This document shows positions 1 to 9,457 of a stretch of DNA of 64,000 nucleotides, piece after piece. The notes below the pieces were generated by a model. That model was not told the DNA's origin. It saw only the letters and a program-made list of their open reading frames with translations, and did not search any database. How positions within the stretch are numbered: position 1 is the stretch's first letter; every line of letters starts with the position of its first letter. The stretch spans positions 1 to 64,000 of the forward strand of contig JABHBJ010000039.1 in the NCBI GenBank assembly GCA_018673955.1, in the 5' to 3' direction. This stretch comes from Chloroflexota bacterium (lineage in GTDB: Bacteria > Chloroflexota > Dehalococcoidia > Lucifugimonadales > Lucifugimonadaceae). The position numbers were made by a program, and so were the translations under genes.

Positions 1-435
1 GTCTGCACCGTCTGCACCGTCTGCACCGTCTGCACCGGGTATACCTAACGCCTCACCATTGTTTCCATCTGCTCCTGCCGCTCCGTCAACTCCATCTTTG
101 CCAGATTGTCCTTGAGTTCCAGCGTCACCCTTCTCTCCATCAATTCCGTCTTTACCAGCTATGCCTTGGGCTCCAGTATCACCCTTTTCTCCGTCTCTCC
201 CGTCTCTACCTGCTACACCTTGAGCTCCAGTGTCACCCTTTTCTCCGTCTATTCCGTCCCAACCGGCTACACCTTGGTTTCCTTTATCACCCTTTGGTCC
301 TTGAGGACCTTCTGCACCCTCAGGACCATCTGATCCAGAACAAGCAAGAACAAATACTGTGATCAGTAAAGTAAGCAGGAGGAGATATGGACGTGGACGG
401 GTGAATGCCGGATGGGGCGACTTTAGTAATTGCAT
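1..435 (-). CDS. collagen-like (Gly-X-Y) repeat lipoprotein, C-terminus cut by window edge
   Basis: Absent from the ORF track because it has no stop in the window. Reverse strand from ATG at 435: MQLLKSPHPAFTRPRPYLLLLTLLITVFVLACSGSDGPEGAEGPQGPKGDKGNQGVAGWDGIDGEKGDTGAQG...GADGADGADGAD; lipobox-like VLAC and continuous G-X-Y triplets. Confidence 0.88.
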   Translation of the reverse strand, partial: MQLLKSPHPAFTRPRPYLLLLTLLITVFVLACSGSDGPEGAEGPQGPKGDKGNQGVAGWDGIDGEKGDTGAQGVAGRDGRDGEKGDTGAQGIAGKDGIDGEKGDAGTQGQSGKDGVDGAAGADGNNGEALGIPGADGADGADGAD

Positions 436-525
436 GGCAACACAGTAACTTGCAATAACAGCTACTAGCAACTCAATACGTTTGTACATGCGTAGTTATT
501 TCTCGATTGCTGAAACAAACGTTAA

Positions 526-552
526 TTCAGCACCCTGACACCCACCATCTAT
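526..552 (-). repeat. 27-bp dispersed repeat, copy A
   Basis: ttcagcaccctgacacccaccatctat; 1 mismatch to copy B (7209-7235). Confidence 0.8.
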
Positions 553-607
553 TTGCTTAGTACGAGGCGAGTATCGGCGGGTCAGTTTTGTGGCATACTG
601 CCGGTGT

Positions 608-832
608 ATGAAATCATCTGTTTCTTCATTTTGGATAGGCTGGCTACTGATAGTCCTGATTATCAACACAGCTGTAGGACTATCCGCTACTTTTGGCATT
701 GAATCTTATTTATGGAAATGGCACCAAGATGATGTAGCTGCAGCCGTTTGGAGAGAGACCAGTTTAATAGATGAGGTTCGAGCATATCGTAGTTGGGTGA
801 TGTCGATCTTTGGACCTACATTAATGGCCTAG
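608..832 (+). pseudogene. small N-terminal membrane-protein fragment (probably truncated)
   Basis: MKSSVSSFWIGWLLIVLIINTAVGLSATFGIESYLWKWHQDDVAAAVWRETSLIDEVRAYRSWVMSIFGPTLMA: one TM helix and an abrupt end after a second hydrophobic start. Confidence 0.35.
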
Positions 833-930
833 GCTACAGCAGTTATCTCCTCACCTTAAAACCATATTGTGTTGGACTTCAGCAATATACTCTGAAAGTC
901 AGTATCTAGTGGTTTGATTCAACTAGTGAT

Positions 931-3900
931 ATGAAAATGATCAAACAAATTTTAGCCACCAGTTTCTTATTGATATTACTTGCTGGGTGTAATTCTTCAG
1001 AAACGGTCGAAACTCCAAAAGCCGAAGAAGTTTCTACTTCCAAGGTTGAATCTAAAGCAAGTTCAACCGAAGGCGCATCTGCCACGTCAGAGTCAAGCAC
1101 AGTTACCGATTCCTCAACGTCGCCAAAAGCCGAGGTATCGATTGTTGCGGTGCCTACACCAACACCTAAACCCAGCCTATTAGAACGCGTCGTAGAAAAG
1201 GTGAAAGAGATCCTTCCGTCCGTTCAAGAAACGCCAACTACAACACCCAGAGTTGCAGCTACAGATTCTCAAAAACCTTCTTTATCTGACTTTAAACCGG
1301 AGTCAAAGCCGGATGGGTCCGCCTCGCTCAAGACTTCCGATCTTACCGTGGATTCCTCCGGAGCCGACTGGAATCATCTTTCTGCCGACGAAAATGACCG
1401 TGCCCTGTCGCCACCCGATACAACAGCAATAACGGTCGATCACAACGCGGTTACCGGATATGCTCTTGTGTCCGCAGATGAGGGAGCGGTTCATGCCGGA
1501 ACGGGTGTAATGATTGCGAACCTGGAACTTGGGAATGTTGTGCTGGTGCAGGCAGATTCGAAAGGCGCATTCGAGGCCACTGTCGCGGCTCATGCGGGTA
1601 CACACCTGCTGGTGAAACAGGATACTTCGACACAGGGCTATTCAGTGATCAGGAACGGAATTGAGGAGGTTCTTAACGCCGAGCAGATAGGATCTCCCGG
1701 CATTGTGCTGAGAGTGCCGACAGCGTCTTCTTCGTACAACACGGCCTCAGGCGCATATTCGGTCGCTGGCGGAGCCAGGGTTATTGATGAGGGACAGCCG
1801 TGGCTTTTCGAAGGGAACCTGTCTGACATCGCCTTCCAGCCGGGCGGCACGTTCGATGTAATCGGCCAGATTAAAGTGCTTACTGATTTTCAGCCACTGA
1901 GCGAAATGTCTTTTAGCCTTAAGGGGCAGATGCTGGGCGATGAGGATGGGTATCAGATCGGACCGTCTGGTGATTTCCTGTCCACCGTACTGACGCCTAC
2001 CGGGCTGCCAATCGAACGGACTCAGCAGGAGGATCCGCTTGATATTTTCGAGGCAAATTGTGATACGGGAAACCTCGGATGGCGGGAGGAAAACGGTGCG
2101 AACGTTGCTGATGTTTCCTGCGAGATACAGGTGGATTCCGACGCCCCGACGGGAACCTACGTGACATGGCTTACGCTCAATACTCCTGACTGGATCAGGG
2201 AAGCTTTGCAGGCCTCGTTCTCGGGAGATCAGTTACAACTCGGGAATCCGCTGGGGCAGGGCAACAGCGTTGCCCTTGCCACGGTCACCGTGGGGCAGGC
2301 GGCGCCGCTGCGCCTCACCACCACTCTTTTGGCCGACCTGCTGCAGGAAGGAACGCGCGGCGGCGTATTAGCCCGTGAGGATACCGACCGGCTGGGTATA
2401 GGCTCAAGGATCATCACCCACCACAACCCGGTCGTTCCCCGCCTGGACCCGTATGGTGACCCGTGGCAGCACCATCTGGACCCTTACCTCCCGCTGATGG
2501 GGGTAACCGACCGTCGTCTTCCGGCGGTGCCGTTGATTGCATTTGATTTTTCAAACAGTGAGCTAAGGATCACGATAGAACGACCGGACGGTAAGACAGA
2601 TGTGCTTGGGCCGGCACCATTCACGGCTTACGGTGTTAAAACACCAGGGACGCCCGACCAGGGAACCCAGATTGCCGGCGGCGGGAATCACATAGGCGAG
2701 ATACCGCAGCTGCTGGCGCAGGCAGATGTCTTCGAGTACCAGTTCCCGCTCGACGGAGACTACGTGGTGCAACTTGTGGGTCACATTGCCGACGTAAACG
2801 GGCAAATCCTTGAAGTGACTGGTGCGTACGATTTAACTGTCGCGAACAGCCTGGATGTCGAAACTTCACTTTTACCGGGCACCCCTTTCGAGGTCGGTGA
2901 CAGCCTGCCGGTGGGACTGCAGGTCTATCCGGGTGTTCCCGCCGAGGTCAGATTCACGATTACTCATATCGGAGCAGATAATGCCGTGACCAAAGAGGAA
3001 TTCACTGGCACCGCCACCGCCGGCGGGTGGTGGGACGGAGACGGGCAGTCCTTTTCATTCGGTGCCGCCGGTGAATACCTCGTAGAGGCAGAGGCGAGAT
3101 ATTCAGATACGGAAGAGCGCGAGTGGGCGGGGCGCATGAAGTATGGAGGCGTCGTTGCAACGCCGGACGGGCCGATCCTCGCGCACGGCCTCAGGGGGTC
3201 CGATGGTATCGACTATGTTCCGCCCCCGTGGGGGTTCGGGGTTGATTTCTCAGCTGATGGCCACCTACAGTTTCCGTACTTTACCGGCGATGTTCTCTGG
3301 GGGATGGAGGGTCCGGAGAAACGGGGGGATCCGGATGGCCTCGACCATTTTCACTCGACTGGCCCCGGCGACTCGGTCAACGTGGGCCTCAGCATGCAGG
3401 TAATCGATGAAGAGCACCCGCTTGTAAAACGCGCACTCATACAAGCCAAAGGAAGCATGCCTGGGAACAGATATCAGGACCTGATCAAGGCAGGACAGGT
3501 TCCGCTTATAACGACGCCTGAAGAGGACGATCCGGACAACTGCGGGAAGCGCTGCGGGGCAGGCGCTGGCGGAAGCCGGGGTCTTCGCCTGGAAGAGCTG
3601 AGCCTTCTTGCGTATACGTACGGCTCGGCGCAGCGCCCTGGAGTGCGGGTACGGGAACTGGTTCAGGGCGAAGGTGCCACAACCGCCTACTGGCGCTTCG
3701 GCGACGCCTACCACCTGCAGTCAGGTAACGGCAACAGAGAGGGCGACTTACCCGGTGATTTTAAGTTCATGTATGGCGGTACGGTAATACGCGATATCGA
3801 AGCCGGGGATGGAGTATTTGCGATCTACGGTTCAGGATGGGTACTCACTGACGACGACGACCCGATGGGTTCGCGCTTCATGCCGCCGTTCCAGGGTAAC

Positions 3901-5208
3901 GCCGGAGGTCCCAGTGGCGGGCCGCTCTTCACGGTGCACGGGCGAGAGATTGACATGTTCTTCCTGCCCCTCGGTGTGCGCCCCGGTTCCGTATTGGAAG
4001 TCGGTGACATATTCCGCATGGCCGGCCCGATTATGCCCACGCTGCCGAGCAGGGTGGAATACACGGTCACTGCCCCGGACGGTACTGCCCGCTCATTTGA
4101 CGGACGGGCAAATGCAGTCGGTTATTTCTATGACCCTCAGGATGATTTTGAGCTCGATACACCAGGCCTGTGGACTGTTGATTTGACGGTAACGCATGAT
4201 GGAATGACCAGTGCAGGCCCGGTACAGGAGCCCTATCCCGAGGGCGGGCCCCTTACCCCCGACGGGAGCAGTTTTACCTTTGTCGTGAAAGGTAGTGAAA
4301 CGCTGCAACTGACCTTGTCTACTGACCTGACCAGGCTCAACCCAGCTGCTTGGTACTCGGCGGCAAACGCAACTTTTCAGGCACTGCTGCCACAGGGCTG
4401 GAGCGGGACAACGGGCCGCGTGACGGTCACTATGCCGGGCACGGTGCTGGTTGATACGGATATTCCGGTTGAAAACGGTTCGATTAGCTGGAATCTCGAT
4501 ACCCGTGAACTGAATCACCTTGCTGATAATTTCGACTTGACTCTCTCGGATACTGTTACAGTCACCTACTACCTTGAGGAGCAGTCAGGACGAACTGCTG
4601 CCGGCACTATCGTCACGCATGGAGCCAGGGTGCCGCGCTTCCTTAGCACTGGACTCGACAAACCAGTCAGCCTGAAAGATCTTGCTGTGGGTCAGGCTGA
4701 GTGCCTTGCGAATGAACCCGAGCTTTTCCGCAGTGATTTCGAGACCGGCACACCGGGCTGGGAATTCAGCGACCAGCGGGCCTGGTCAGTCGTCGAGGCT
4801 GACGGATCGGAAGTTCTGCGCGGTGAAAGGCACGTTCACGCGAATGCAGGGGATAACTGGGGGGAAGTAGTGTGGCGCATGTTGGTGAAGATTATTAAGG
4901 GTAATGTGCATCTTAATTTCCACGCGAAGGACGGCAACCGTTATCTTGTTTCCTTCAGCGAAAATGGCACCCACGTTATACGTGGTGGAATCCCATTCGG
5001 TGGAAGCGAAATACCGCATACACCTGGTGAATGGCACGTAGTAGAAATAGGACTTCAAAAGGATCTTTTCTACGTTGCCGTCGATGGCTATCTGGAGATT
5101 CAGCAGACGGAATTAGACCCGCTCCCGCCTGGAGGAATCTGGCTGGAAGTACTCGATGACAGTGAAGTACTGTTCGACGATATATTCGTATGCAAGGCCG
5201 GTGATTGA
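931..5208 (+). CDS. very large secreted lipoprotein of unknown function (1425 aa); C-terminal concanavalin/LamG-like beta-sandwich suspected
   Basis: Long ORF with signal peptide and lipobox (ILLAGCNSS), Ser/Thr/Pro-rich linker, beta-rich body, and C-terminal FETGTPGWEFSD...VVEIGLQKDLFYVAVDGYLEIQQTE...LLFDDIF-type segment. Confidence 0.85.
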   Translation: MKMIKQILATSFLLILLAGCNSSETVETPKAEEVSTSKVESKASSTEGASATSESSTVTDSSTSPKAEVSIVAVPTPTPKPSLLERVVEKVKEILPSVQETPTTTPRVAATDSQKPSLSDFKPESKPDGSASLKTSDLTVDSSGADWNHLSADENDRALSPPDTTAITVDHNAVTGYALVSADEGAVHAGTGVMIANLELGNVVLVQADSKGAFEATVAAHAGTHLLVKQDTSTQGYSVIRNGIEEVLNAEQIGSPGIVLRVPTASSSYNTASGAYSVAGGARVIDEGQPWLFEGNLSDIAFQPGGTFDVIGQIKVLTDFQPLSEMSFSLKGQMLGDEDGYQIGPSGDFLSTVLTPTGLPIERTQQEDPLDIFEANCDTGNLGWREENGANVADVSCEIQVDSDAPTGTYVTWLTLNTPDWIREALQASFSGDQLQLGNPLGQGNSVALATVTVGQAAPLRLTTTLLADLLQEGTRGGVLAREDTDRLGIGSRIITHHNPVVPRLDPYGDPWQHHLDPYLPLMGVTDRRLPAVPLIAFDFSNSELRITIERPDGKTDVLGPAPFTAYGVKTPGTPDQGTQIAGGGNHIGEIPQLLAQADVFEYQFPLDGDYVVQLVGHIADVNGQILEVTGAYDLTVANSLDVETSLLPGTPFEVGDSLPVGLQVYPGVPAEVRFTITHIGADNAVTKEEFTGTATAGGWWDGDGQSFSFGAAGEYLVEAEARYSDTEEREWAGRMKYGGVVATPDGPILAHGLRGSDGIDYVPPPWGFGVDFSADGHLQFPYFTGDVLWGMEGPEKRGDPDGLDHFHSTGPGDSVNVGLSMQVIDEEHPLVKRALIQAKGSMPGNRYQDLIKAGQVPLITTPEEDDPDNCGKRCGAGAGGSRGLRLEELSLLAYTYGSAQRPGVRVRELVQGEGATTAYWRFGDAYHLQSGNGNREGDLPGDFKFMYGGTVIRDIEAGDGVFAIYGSGWVLTDDDDPMGSRFMPPFQGNAGGPSGGPLFTVHGREIDMFFLPLGVRPGSVLEVGDIFRMAGPIMPTLPSRVEYTVTAPDGTARSFDGRANAVGYFYDPQDDFELDTPGLWTVDLTVTHDGMTSAGPVQEPYPEGGPLTPDGSSFTFVVKGSETLQLTLSTDLTRLNPAAWYSAANATFQALLPQGWSGTTGRVTVTMPGTVLVDTDIPVENGSISWNLDTRELNHLADNFDLTLSDTVTVTYYLEEQSGRTAAGTIVTHGARVPRFLSTGLDKPVSLKDLAVGQAECLANEPELFRSDFETGTPGWEFSDQRAWSVVEADGSEVLRGERHVHANAGDNWGEVVWRMLVKIIKGNVHLNFHAKDGNRYLVSFSENGTHVIRGGIPFGGSEIPHTPGEWHVVEIGLQKDLFYVAVDGYLEIQQTELDPLPPGGIWLEVLDDSEVLFDDIFVCKAGD

Positions 5209-5292
5209 GTGTCGTTATCGTCGCGGGGAGGTCTGTCGTATCTGTAGTCAGAGAGGGAGGTTAAATCGCTAAATATCCACCAGGTTTTGCAG

Positions 5293-7176
5293 ATGATCCT
5301 GTTTCTGCTGCTTCTGAACCTACTGCTCGCAGCCTGTGGTTTTGCTACTCCGTCAACAGATTTTGTTGAACCTGCTGAAACGGCAACCGCCGTTTCAGTA
5401 GCCACGGTTAATACAGAACCGACACCACTGCCCGTAACCGAATCAATATCACCAAGCGCGACTCCTGAACCGATACTCAACTCAGTTCCCGGCGGTCCGG
5501 TATCGGCTTCATCTGTAGCCGTCTCTTCCGACGGCGGACTTGTTGTGGCAGTCAATCCTGACAGCGACTCAATTACCCTGATCGACGCAGCTACCCTGGT
5601 GGTCAAAGAAGAAATTCTGGTAGGCAAGGATCCCAAAACCCTTTGTTTCACGCCAGATTCAGCAAAGGTGCTTGTCAGCAACCATGGCTCGGCGAACATA
5701 TCCGTAGTCAGTCTCGACCACGTTGCTGAGATCGCCCGATATCCCGTGGGACTGATGCCGTATGGGATTGTTACTGATGGAACCAATGTTTACGTGGCTG
5801 AGCTCGCTGCGGGCAATGTGAGCGTGCTAAATCTTGAAAACGGCGAGCAAATTGGCAGCATTGCGGTCGAAGCTTTTCCTGCAGGCCTTGCGTTAACCGC
5901 GGACCGTAAACGGTTACTGGTTACCCATTTATTCTCCGGTGATGTCACCGACATCGACATACGGACGCTGACAGTGAGCAGTACTGTTTCCACGGGTTCC
6001 GACATAAGTTTAAATCAGGGTATCGTGATAGGCCCCGGGGGAGAGAAAGCCTATCTGCCCCAGACCCGCTCGAACACGGATAACACAGCGCTGCTTTTTG
6101 ATTCAACTGTATTCCCTGTGGTGAATGTGCTGGATTTGTCTGAACTCAAATTACTGGTCCGTGAGCGTATTACGCTGGATACGGCGGATGAACCAGTTAA
6201 TATGCCGTTCGCGGTGGCGATTACACCGGAAGAAGATACCGTCTTTGTTGCCAACGCAGGAAGCGACGATGTGTCGGTGATCGACCTGGGTAACAATCGC
6301 GGTCTGGAGCATATTGCGGTCGGTGCCAATCCGCGTGGGATAGCCATCACGTCTGATGGTGCCCAAGTCTTCGTCAACAATGTACTGGATGGAACCCTGT
6401 CAGTTATTGACACGGATGATCTTGCCGTCACCCATACTCTTGCCCTGACGGAAATAGGACTTTCCGAGGCTCTGCTTCTGGGCAAGAAGATTTTCAATTC
6501 GGCCGAAGAACCAATGCTCAGTACTGACAACTGGATCTCCTGTGCTACATGCCACTTCGATGGGATGATGGATGCCCGTACCTGGCTGGGTTTTCCTGAT
6601 GGGCCAAGAAACACCCCTTCCCTTCTGGGAGTGAGTCGTACATTGCCAATTCACTGGTCTGGAGATCTTGACGAATTACAGGATGTGGAGGTGACGATAC
6701 GTGACATACAGGTTGGAAACGGTCTGATAAATGGAGAAGCACATGACACACTCGGGGTGGCGCATGCTGGAATGTCATCTCAATTGGATGCATTGGCTTC
6801 TTACTTAGCTGTTTTGCAGTTTCCAAGTTCGCCTCATGTGGTGGATGCAGGTGAGCTGAAATTGGGTAGGCAGACGTTCACGTCTCTGGAATGTAACGGT
6901 TGCCATATACCTCCGTTATTTACCGATCACCAGTTACATGATGTGGGAACTGGCGATAAGGTGCTCGAAAAGAATAGTCATGGACGTGGAACTAACTTTG
7001 ATACACCTAGTTTGATCGGGGTATGGATGACTGCCCCGTACTTTCATGATGGAAGTGCACAAACGTTGAAAGATGTTCTTGAGACTGGCACCGTACACAA
7101 TGTGTTTGAAGAGCTCGGAACTGAGGAATTGGATTTATTAATCGGTTATATGAAAACTCTACAGGTGAATGATTGA
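5293..7176 (+). CDS. lipoprotein with YVTN beta-propeller repeats fused to a di-heme cytochrome c peroxidase/MauG-like domain
   Basis: Lipobox LLLAACG; repeats such as VFVANAGSDDVSVIDLGNNRGLEHIAVGANPRGIAIT; two CxxCH motifs (ISCATCHFDG, LECNGCHIPP) and TPSLIGVWMTAPYFHDGSAQTLKDVL. Confidence 0.88.
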   Translation: MILFLLLLNLLLAACGFATPSTDFVEPAETATAVSVATVNTEPTPLPVTESISPSATPEPILNSVPGGPVSASSVAVSSDGGLVVAVNPDSDSITLIDAATLVVKEEILVGKDPKTLCFTPDSAKVLVSNHGSANISVVSLDHVAEIARYPVGLMPYGIVTDGTNVYVAELAAGNVSVLNLENGEQIGSIAVEAFPAGLALTADRKRLLVTHLFSGDVTDIDIRTLTVSSTVSTGSDISLNQGIVIGPGGEKAYLPQTRSNTDNTALLFDSTVFPVVNVLDLSELKLLVRERITLDTADEPVNMPFAVAITPEEDTVFVANAGSDDVSVIDLGNNRGLEHIAVGANPRGIAITSDGAQVFVNNVLDGTLSVIDTDDLAVTHTLALTEIGLSEALLLGKKIFNSAEEPMLSTDNWISCATCHFDGMMDARTWLGFPDGPRNTPSLLGVSRTLPIHWSGDLDELQDVEVTIRDIQVGNGLINGEAHDTLGVAHAGMSSQLDALASYLAVLQFPSSPHVVDAGELKLGRQTFTSLECNGCHIPPLFTDHQLHDVGTGDKVLEKNSHGRGTNFDTPSLIGVWMTAPYFHDGSAQTLKDVLETGTVHNVFEELGTEELDLLIGYMKTLQVND

Positions 7177-7208
7177 ATTGACATAGCACGGGTAAGTTAG
7201 TTAAGTAT

Positions 7209-7235
7209 TTCAGCACCCTGACCCCCACCATCTAT
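7209..7235 (-). repeat. 27-bp dispersed repeat, copy B
   Basis: ttcagcaccctgacccccaccatctat. Confidence 0.8.
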
Positions 7236-7346
7236 ATGAACAATGGTGCTTGCGGGTATCGGCGGTAGGTGTTGCTAGCAGGTACGACAGACGAGCGAAT
7301 CAGCTATTTATTCGGTGCTATTACTGTAACTTCACTGTAACTAACA

Positions 7347-7378
7347 GAAAAGCCCCCGCATTTCTGCGAGGGCTTTTC
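7347..7378. terminator. intrinsic terminator-like hairpin
   Basis: gaaaagcccccgcatttctgcgagggcttttc inverted repeat. Confidence 0.7.
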
Positions 7379-7394
7379 CAGTTTGTCGCCAGTT

Positions 7395-7454
7395 TGGTGG
7401 AGCTTGAGGGACTCGAACCCTCTACCTCCTGCTTGCAAAGCAGGCGTTTCTACC
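7395..7454 (-). pseudogene. 3' fragment of tRNA-Ala(TGC)
   Basis: Reverse strand ggtagaaacgCCTGCtttgcaaGCAGGaggtaGAGGGttcgagtCCCTCaagctccaCCA: intact anticodon arm, T arm and CCA; no sequence resembling the acceptor 5' strand or D arm upstream. Confidence 0.75.
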
Positions 7455-7625
7455 TTGTGTCCTGAAAGACACCACACACAAACATGCAGTTACTAAATGA
7501 CATTTTGATGTGAAAGTCGAGTACAGATCATCTCACCTCTGCGGTACAATTTTTACCACAGTATTCCAACTGTCTTCCTCACATTTAACCTCCGAAAAAG
7601 TCCGGTCCATAGATCAGCAAAAACT

Positions 7626-8663
7626 ATGCCTTTCGAAGAATTCGACCCACTCGACCGTGAAATAATGAACACGATTCAAGCAGCCTTTCCATTGGTTGCC
7701 GAACCGTACAAAGCGATCGCACAAAGCCTCGACACAACTGAGAAAGACGTTATCGAGCGTATCGGCGTGCTTCGACATAAGAATGTCGTTCGTCAGATCG
7801 GTGCAATCTTCGACACGCGGAAGCTTAAGTATCAGTCGATGCTTGTTGCAATGCAGTTCGCTGACGATAAACTCGATAAGGCAGCGCGCTTTCTCAATCG
7901 CCACCCTGGAATTAGCCACAACTACGAACGAGACGGCCACTTCAATCTCTGGTTCACAATCGCAGTTCCGCCCGAGCGTTCTCTCGAAGGCGATATCGAA
8001 ATGCTCGCCAAGCTCACTGGCGCCACAACTACCCGACTTCTACCAACTATCAAATTTTTCAAAATCGGTGTGAACTTCGACATGGTCAAGGGTAAATCTA
8101 GCGCCACTAAAGGTTACCGACCCGACGATCAAGGAACGACAAGCACATCTTCGCCAGATGTTACTCAGGACATCATCGACTACGTGAAAGTTATGCAAGA
8201 AGATCTTGCGCCCGTCTCACGTCCGTTCGATGCAATGGCGGAACAACTTGGCATGACCATCGACGAAATGTTCAGGCGAGCTGACGAACTAGTCGAACAA
8301 AAGATAATGCGCCGATACAGTGCAGTGTTGCACCACCGCCGCGCCGGCTTCTCGTCGAATGCAATGATCGTCTGGAAAGTTCCAGAAGAGCGTTCCGAAG
8401 AAATCGGTACAATCATGGCTAAGCACCCAGCAGTTACCCACTGCTACCAACGACCAATCTACGATGACTGGCCATACTCGCACTTCACTATGGTTCACGG
8501 AACGTCGCCAGAAGAATGTGAACGCTTCGGTAATGAGATAGCCGAAGCAACGGGAATGAACGAGCGAGCACTCGTTTACAGCCTTCGTGAATTTAAAAAG
8601 ACTCGAGTTCGATACTTCGTAGAAGATGAATTCGTAGTTGAAGAGCTTCAGCCAATCAGCTGA
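7626..8663 (+). CDS. AsnC/Lrp-type siroheme decarboxylase, two tandem domains (AhbA/AhbB or NirD-L fusion type)
   Basis: Two tandem homologous halves, each with an N-terminal HTH (DREIMNTIQAAFPLVAEPYKAIAQSLD...; QDIIDYVKVMQEDLAPVSRPFDAMAEQLG...) plus AsnC-like HNYERDGHFNLWFTIA and HCYQRPIYDDWPYSHFTMVH; in a tetrapyrrole operon. Confidence 0.85.
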   Translation: MPFEEFDPLDREIMNTIQAAFPLVAEPYKAIAQSLDTTEKDVIERIGVLRHKNVVRQIGAIFDTRKLKYQSMLVAMQFADDKLDKAARFLNRHPGISHNYERDGHFNLWFTIAVPPERSLEGDIEMLAKLTGATTTRLLPTIKFFKIGVNFDMVKGKSSATKGYRPDDQGTTSTSSPDVTQDIIDYVKVMQEDLAPVSRPFDAMAEQLGMTIDEMFRRADELVEQKIMRRYSAVLHHRRAGFSSNAMIVWKVPEERSEEIGTIMAKHPAVTHCYQRPIYDDWPYSHFTMVHGTSPEECERFGNEIAEATGMNERALVYSLREFKKTRVRYFVEDEFVVEELQPIS

Positions 8664-8723
8664 TCTCACACTAAACATCGGCTCGAATCCACCCACCTAG
8701 CCAAAACAGATCTGGAGAACACT

Positions 8724-9434
8724 GTGCCGCGCTATTACGGAATGTACCTCGATGTGAAAGAACGCTTAGGAATCGTCTTCGGTGGCGATGCCCACGAAGG
8801 CGAACGCAAAGTTAACTACCTGCTCGAATGCGGAGCGACTGTAAAGTTGTTCAGCCCAGACGACGAAATCTCGGACAAACTTCGTGCGCAGGCCGCCGCT
8901 GGTGAGATCGAATGGATCAACCGAAAATACCAAGCTGGTGATCTCGCCGGTGCATGGATCGTCATCGTCGCCGACACATCGTCCATGGAAACTAACGAAG
9001 CAGTTTCAAAAGAAGCAACCGAGCGAAATATTTTATTAAACGTGATGGACGTCACGCCCCTATGCACTTGGATAGCGCCAGCTTTGATTCATCGAAACGA
9101 CATCACATTAGCCGTTTCTACCGCAGGAACAAGCCCTGCATTAGCAAGAAGATTACGCGAAGAAATCACATCCGATTCATGTCAATGTATGAGATGGGCC
9201 AATGTAGGTCCTATTTTGACGGATGTTAGAAAAACTACACGAAGTCAGAAAATCGTCTGTTGCCCTGAAAAATGGCAATGGTTCATGACATCCGACTGGT
9301 TGGACAAAGCAGAGAAGTTAGACCCTAAACAAGCTAAGGCTGATCTAATAGAGGGGATCAAAAGTGTTGCCTGTGTTTCATGTACTCCATTTGGTTCCTG
9401 TCAAAGGATCGAAACACCGTTACCCAAACATTAA
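8724..9434 (+). CDS. Met8-like precorrin-2 dehydrogenase/sirohydrochlorin ferrochelatase (GTG start)
   Basis: Family-like features GDAHEGERKVNYLLECGATVKLFSP and STAGTSPALARRLREEI. Confidence 0.82.
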   Translation: MPRYYGMYLDVKERLGIVFGGDAHEGERKVNYLLECGATVKLFSPDDEISDKLRAQAAAGEIEWINRKYQAGDLAGAWIVIVADTSSMETNEAVSKEATERNILLNVMDVTPLCTWIAPALIHRNDITLAVSTAGTSPALARRLREEITSDSCQCMRWANVGPILTDVRKTTRSQKIVCCPEKWQWFMTSDWLDKAEKLDPKQAKADLIEGIKSVACVSCTPFGSCQRIETPLPKH

Positions 9435-9457
9435 AATGTGCCAAGCGAAGTAAAAAT

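Noticed and set aside
1-36. 9-12 bp repeats (gtctgcaccgtctgcacc...) as a possible CRISPR or satellite
   Set aside because: They translate on the minus strand as GAD triplets of a collagen-like protein; no spacers.
106-333. Plus-strand 75-aa ORF
   Set aside because: Antisense to the collagen-like lipoprotein; its repeats mirror the Gly-X-Y codons.
5100-5786. 228-aa minus-strand ORF
   Set aside because: Overlaps two well-supported plus-strand lipoprotein genes; low-complexity Ser/Thr translation.
7250-7465. 71-aa ORF ending LEGLEPSTSCLQSRRF
   Set aside because: This translation comes from reading through the tRNA-Ala fragment and is a common annotation artefact.
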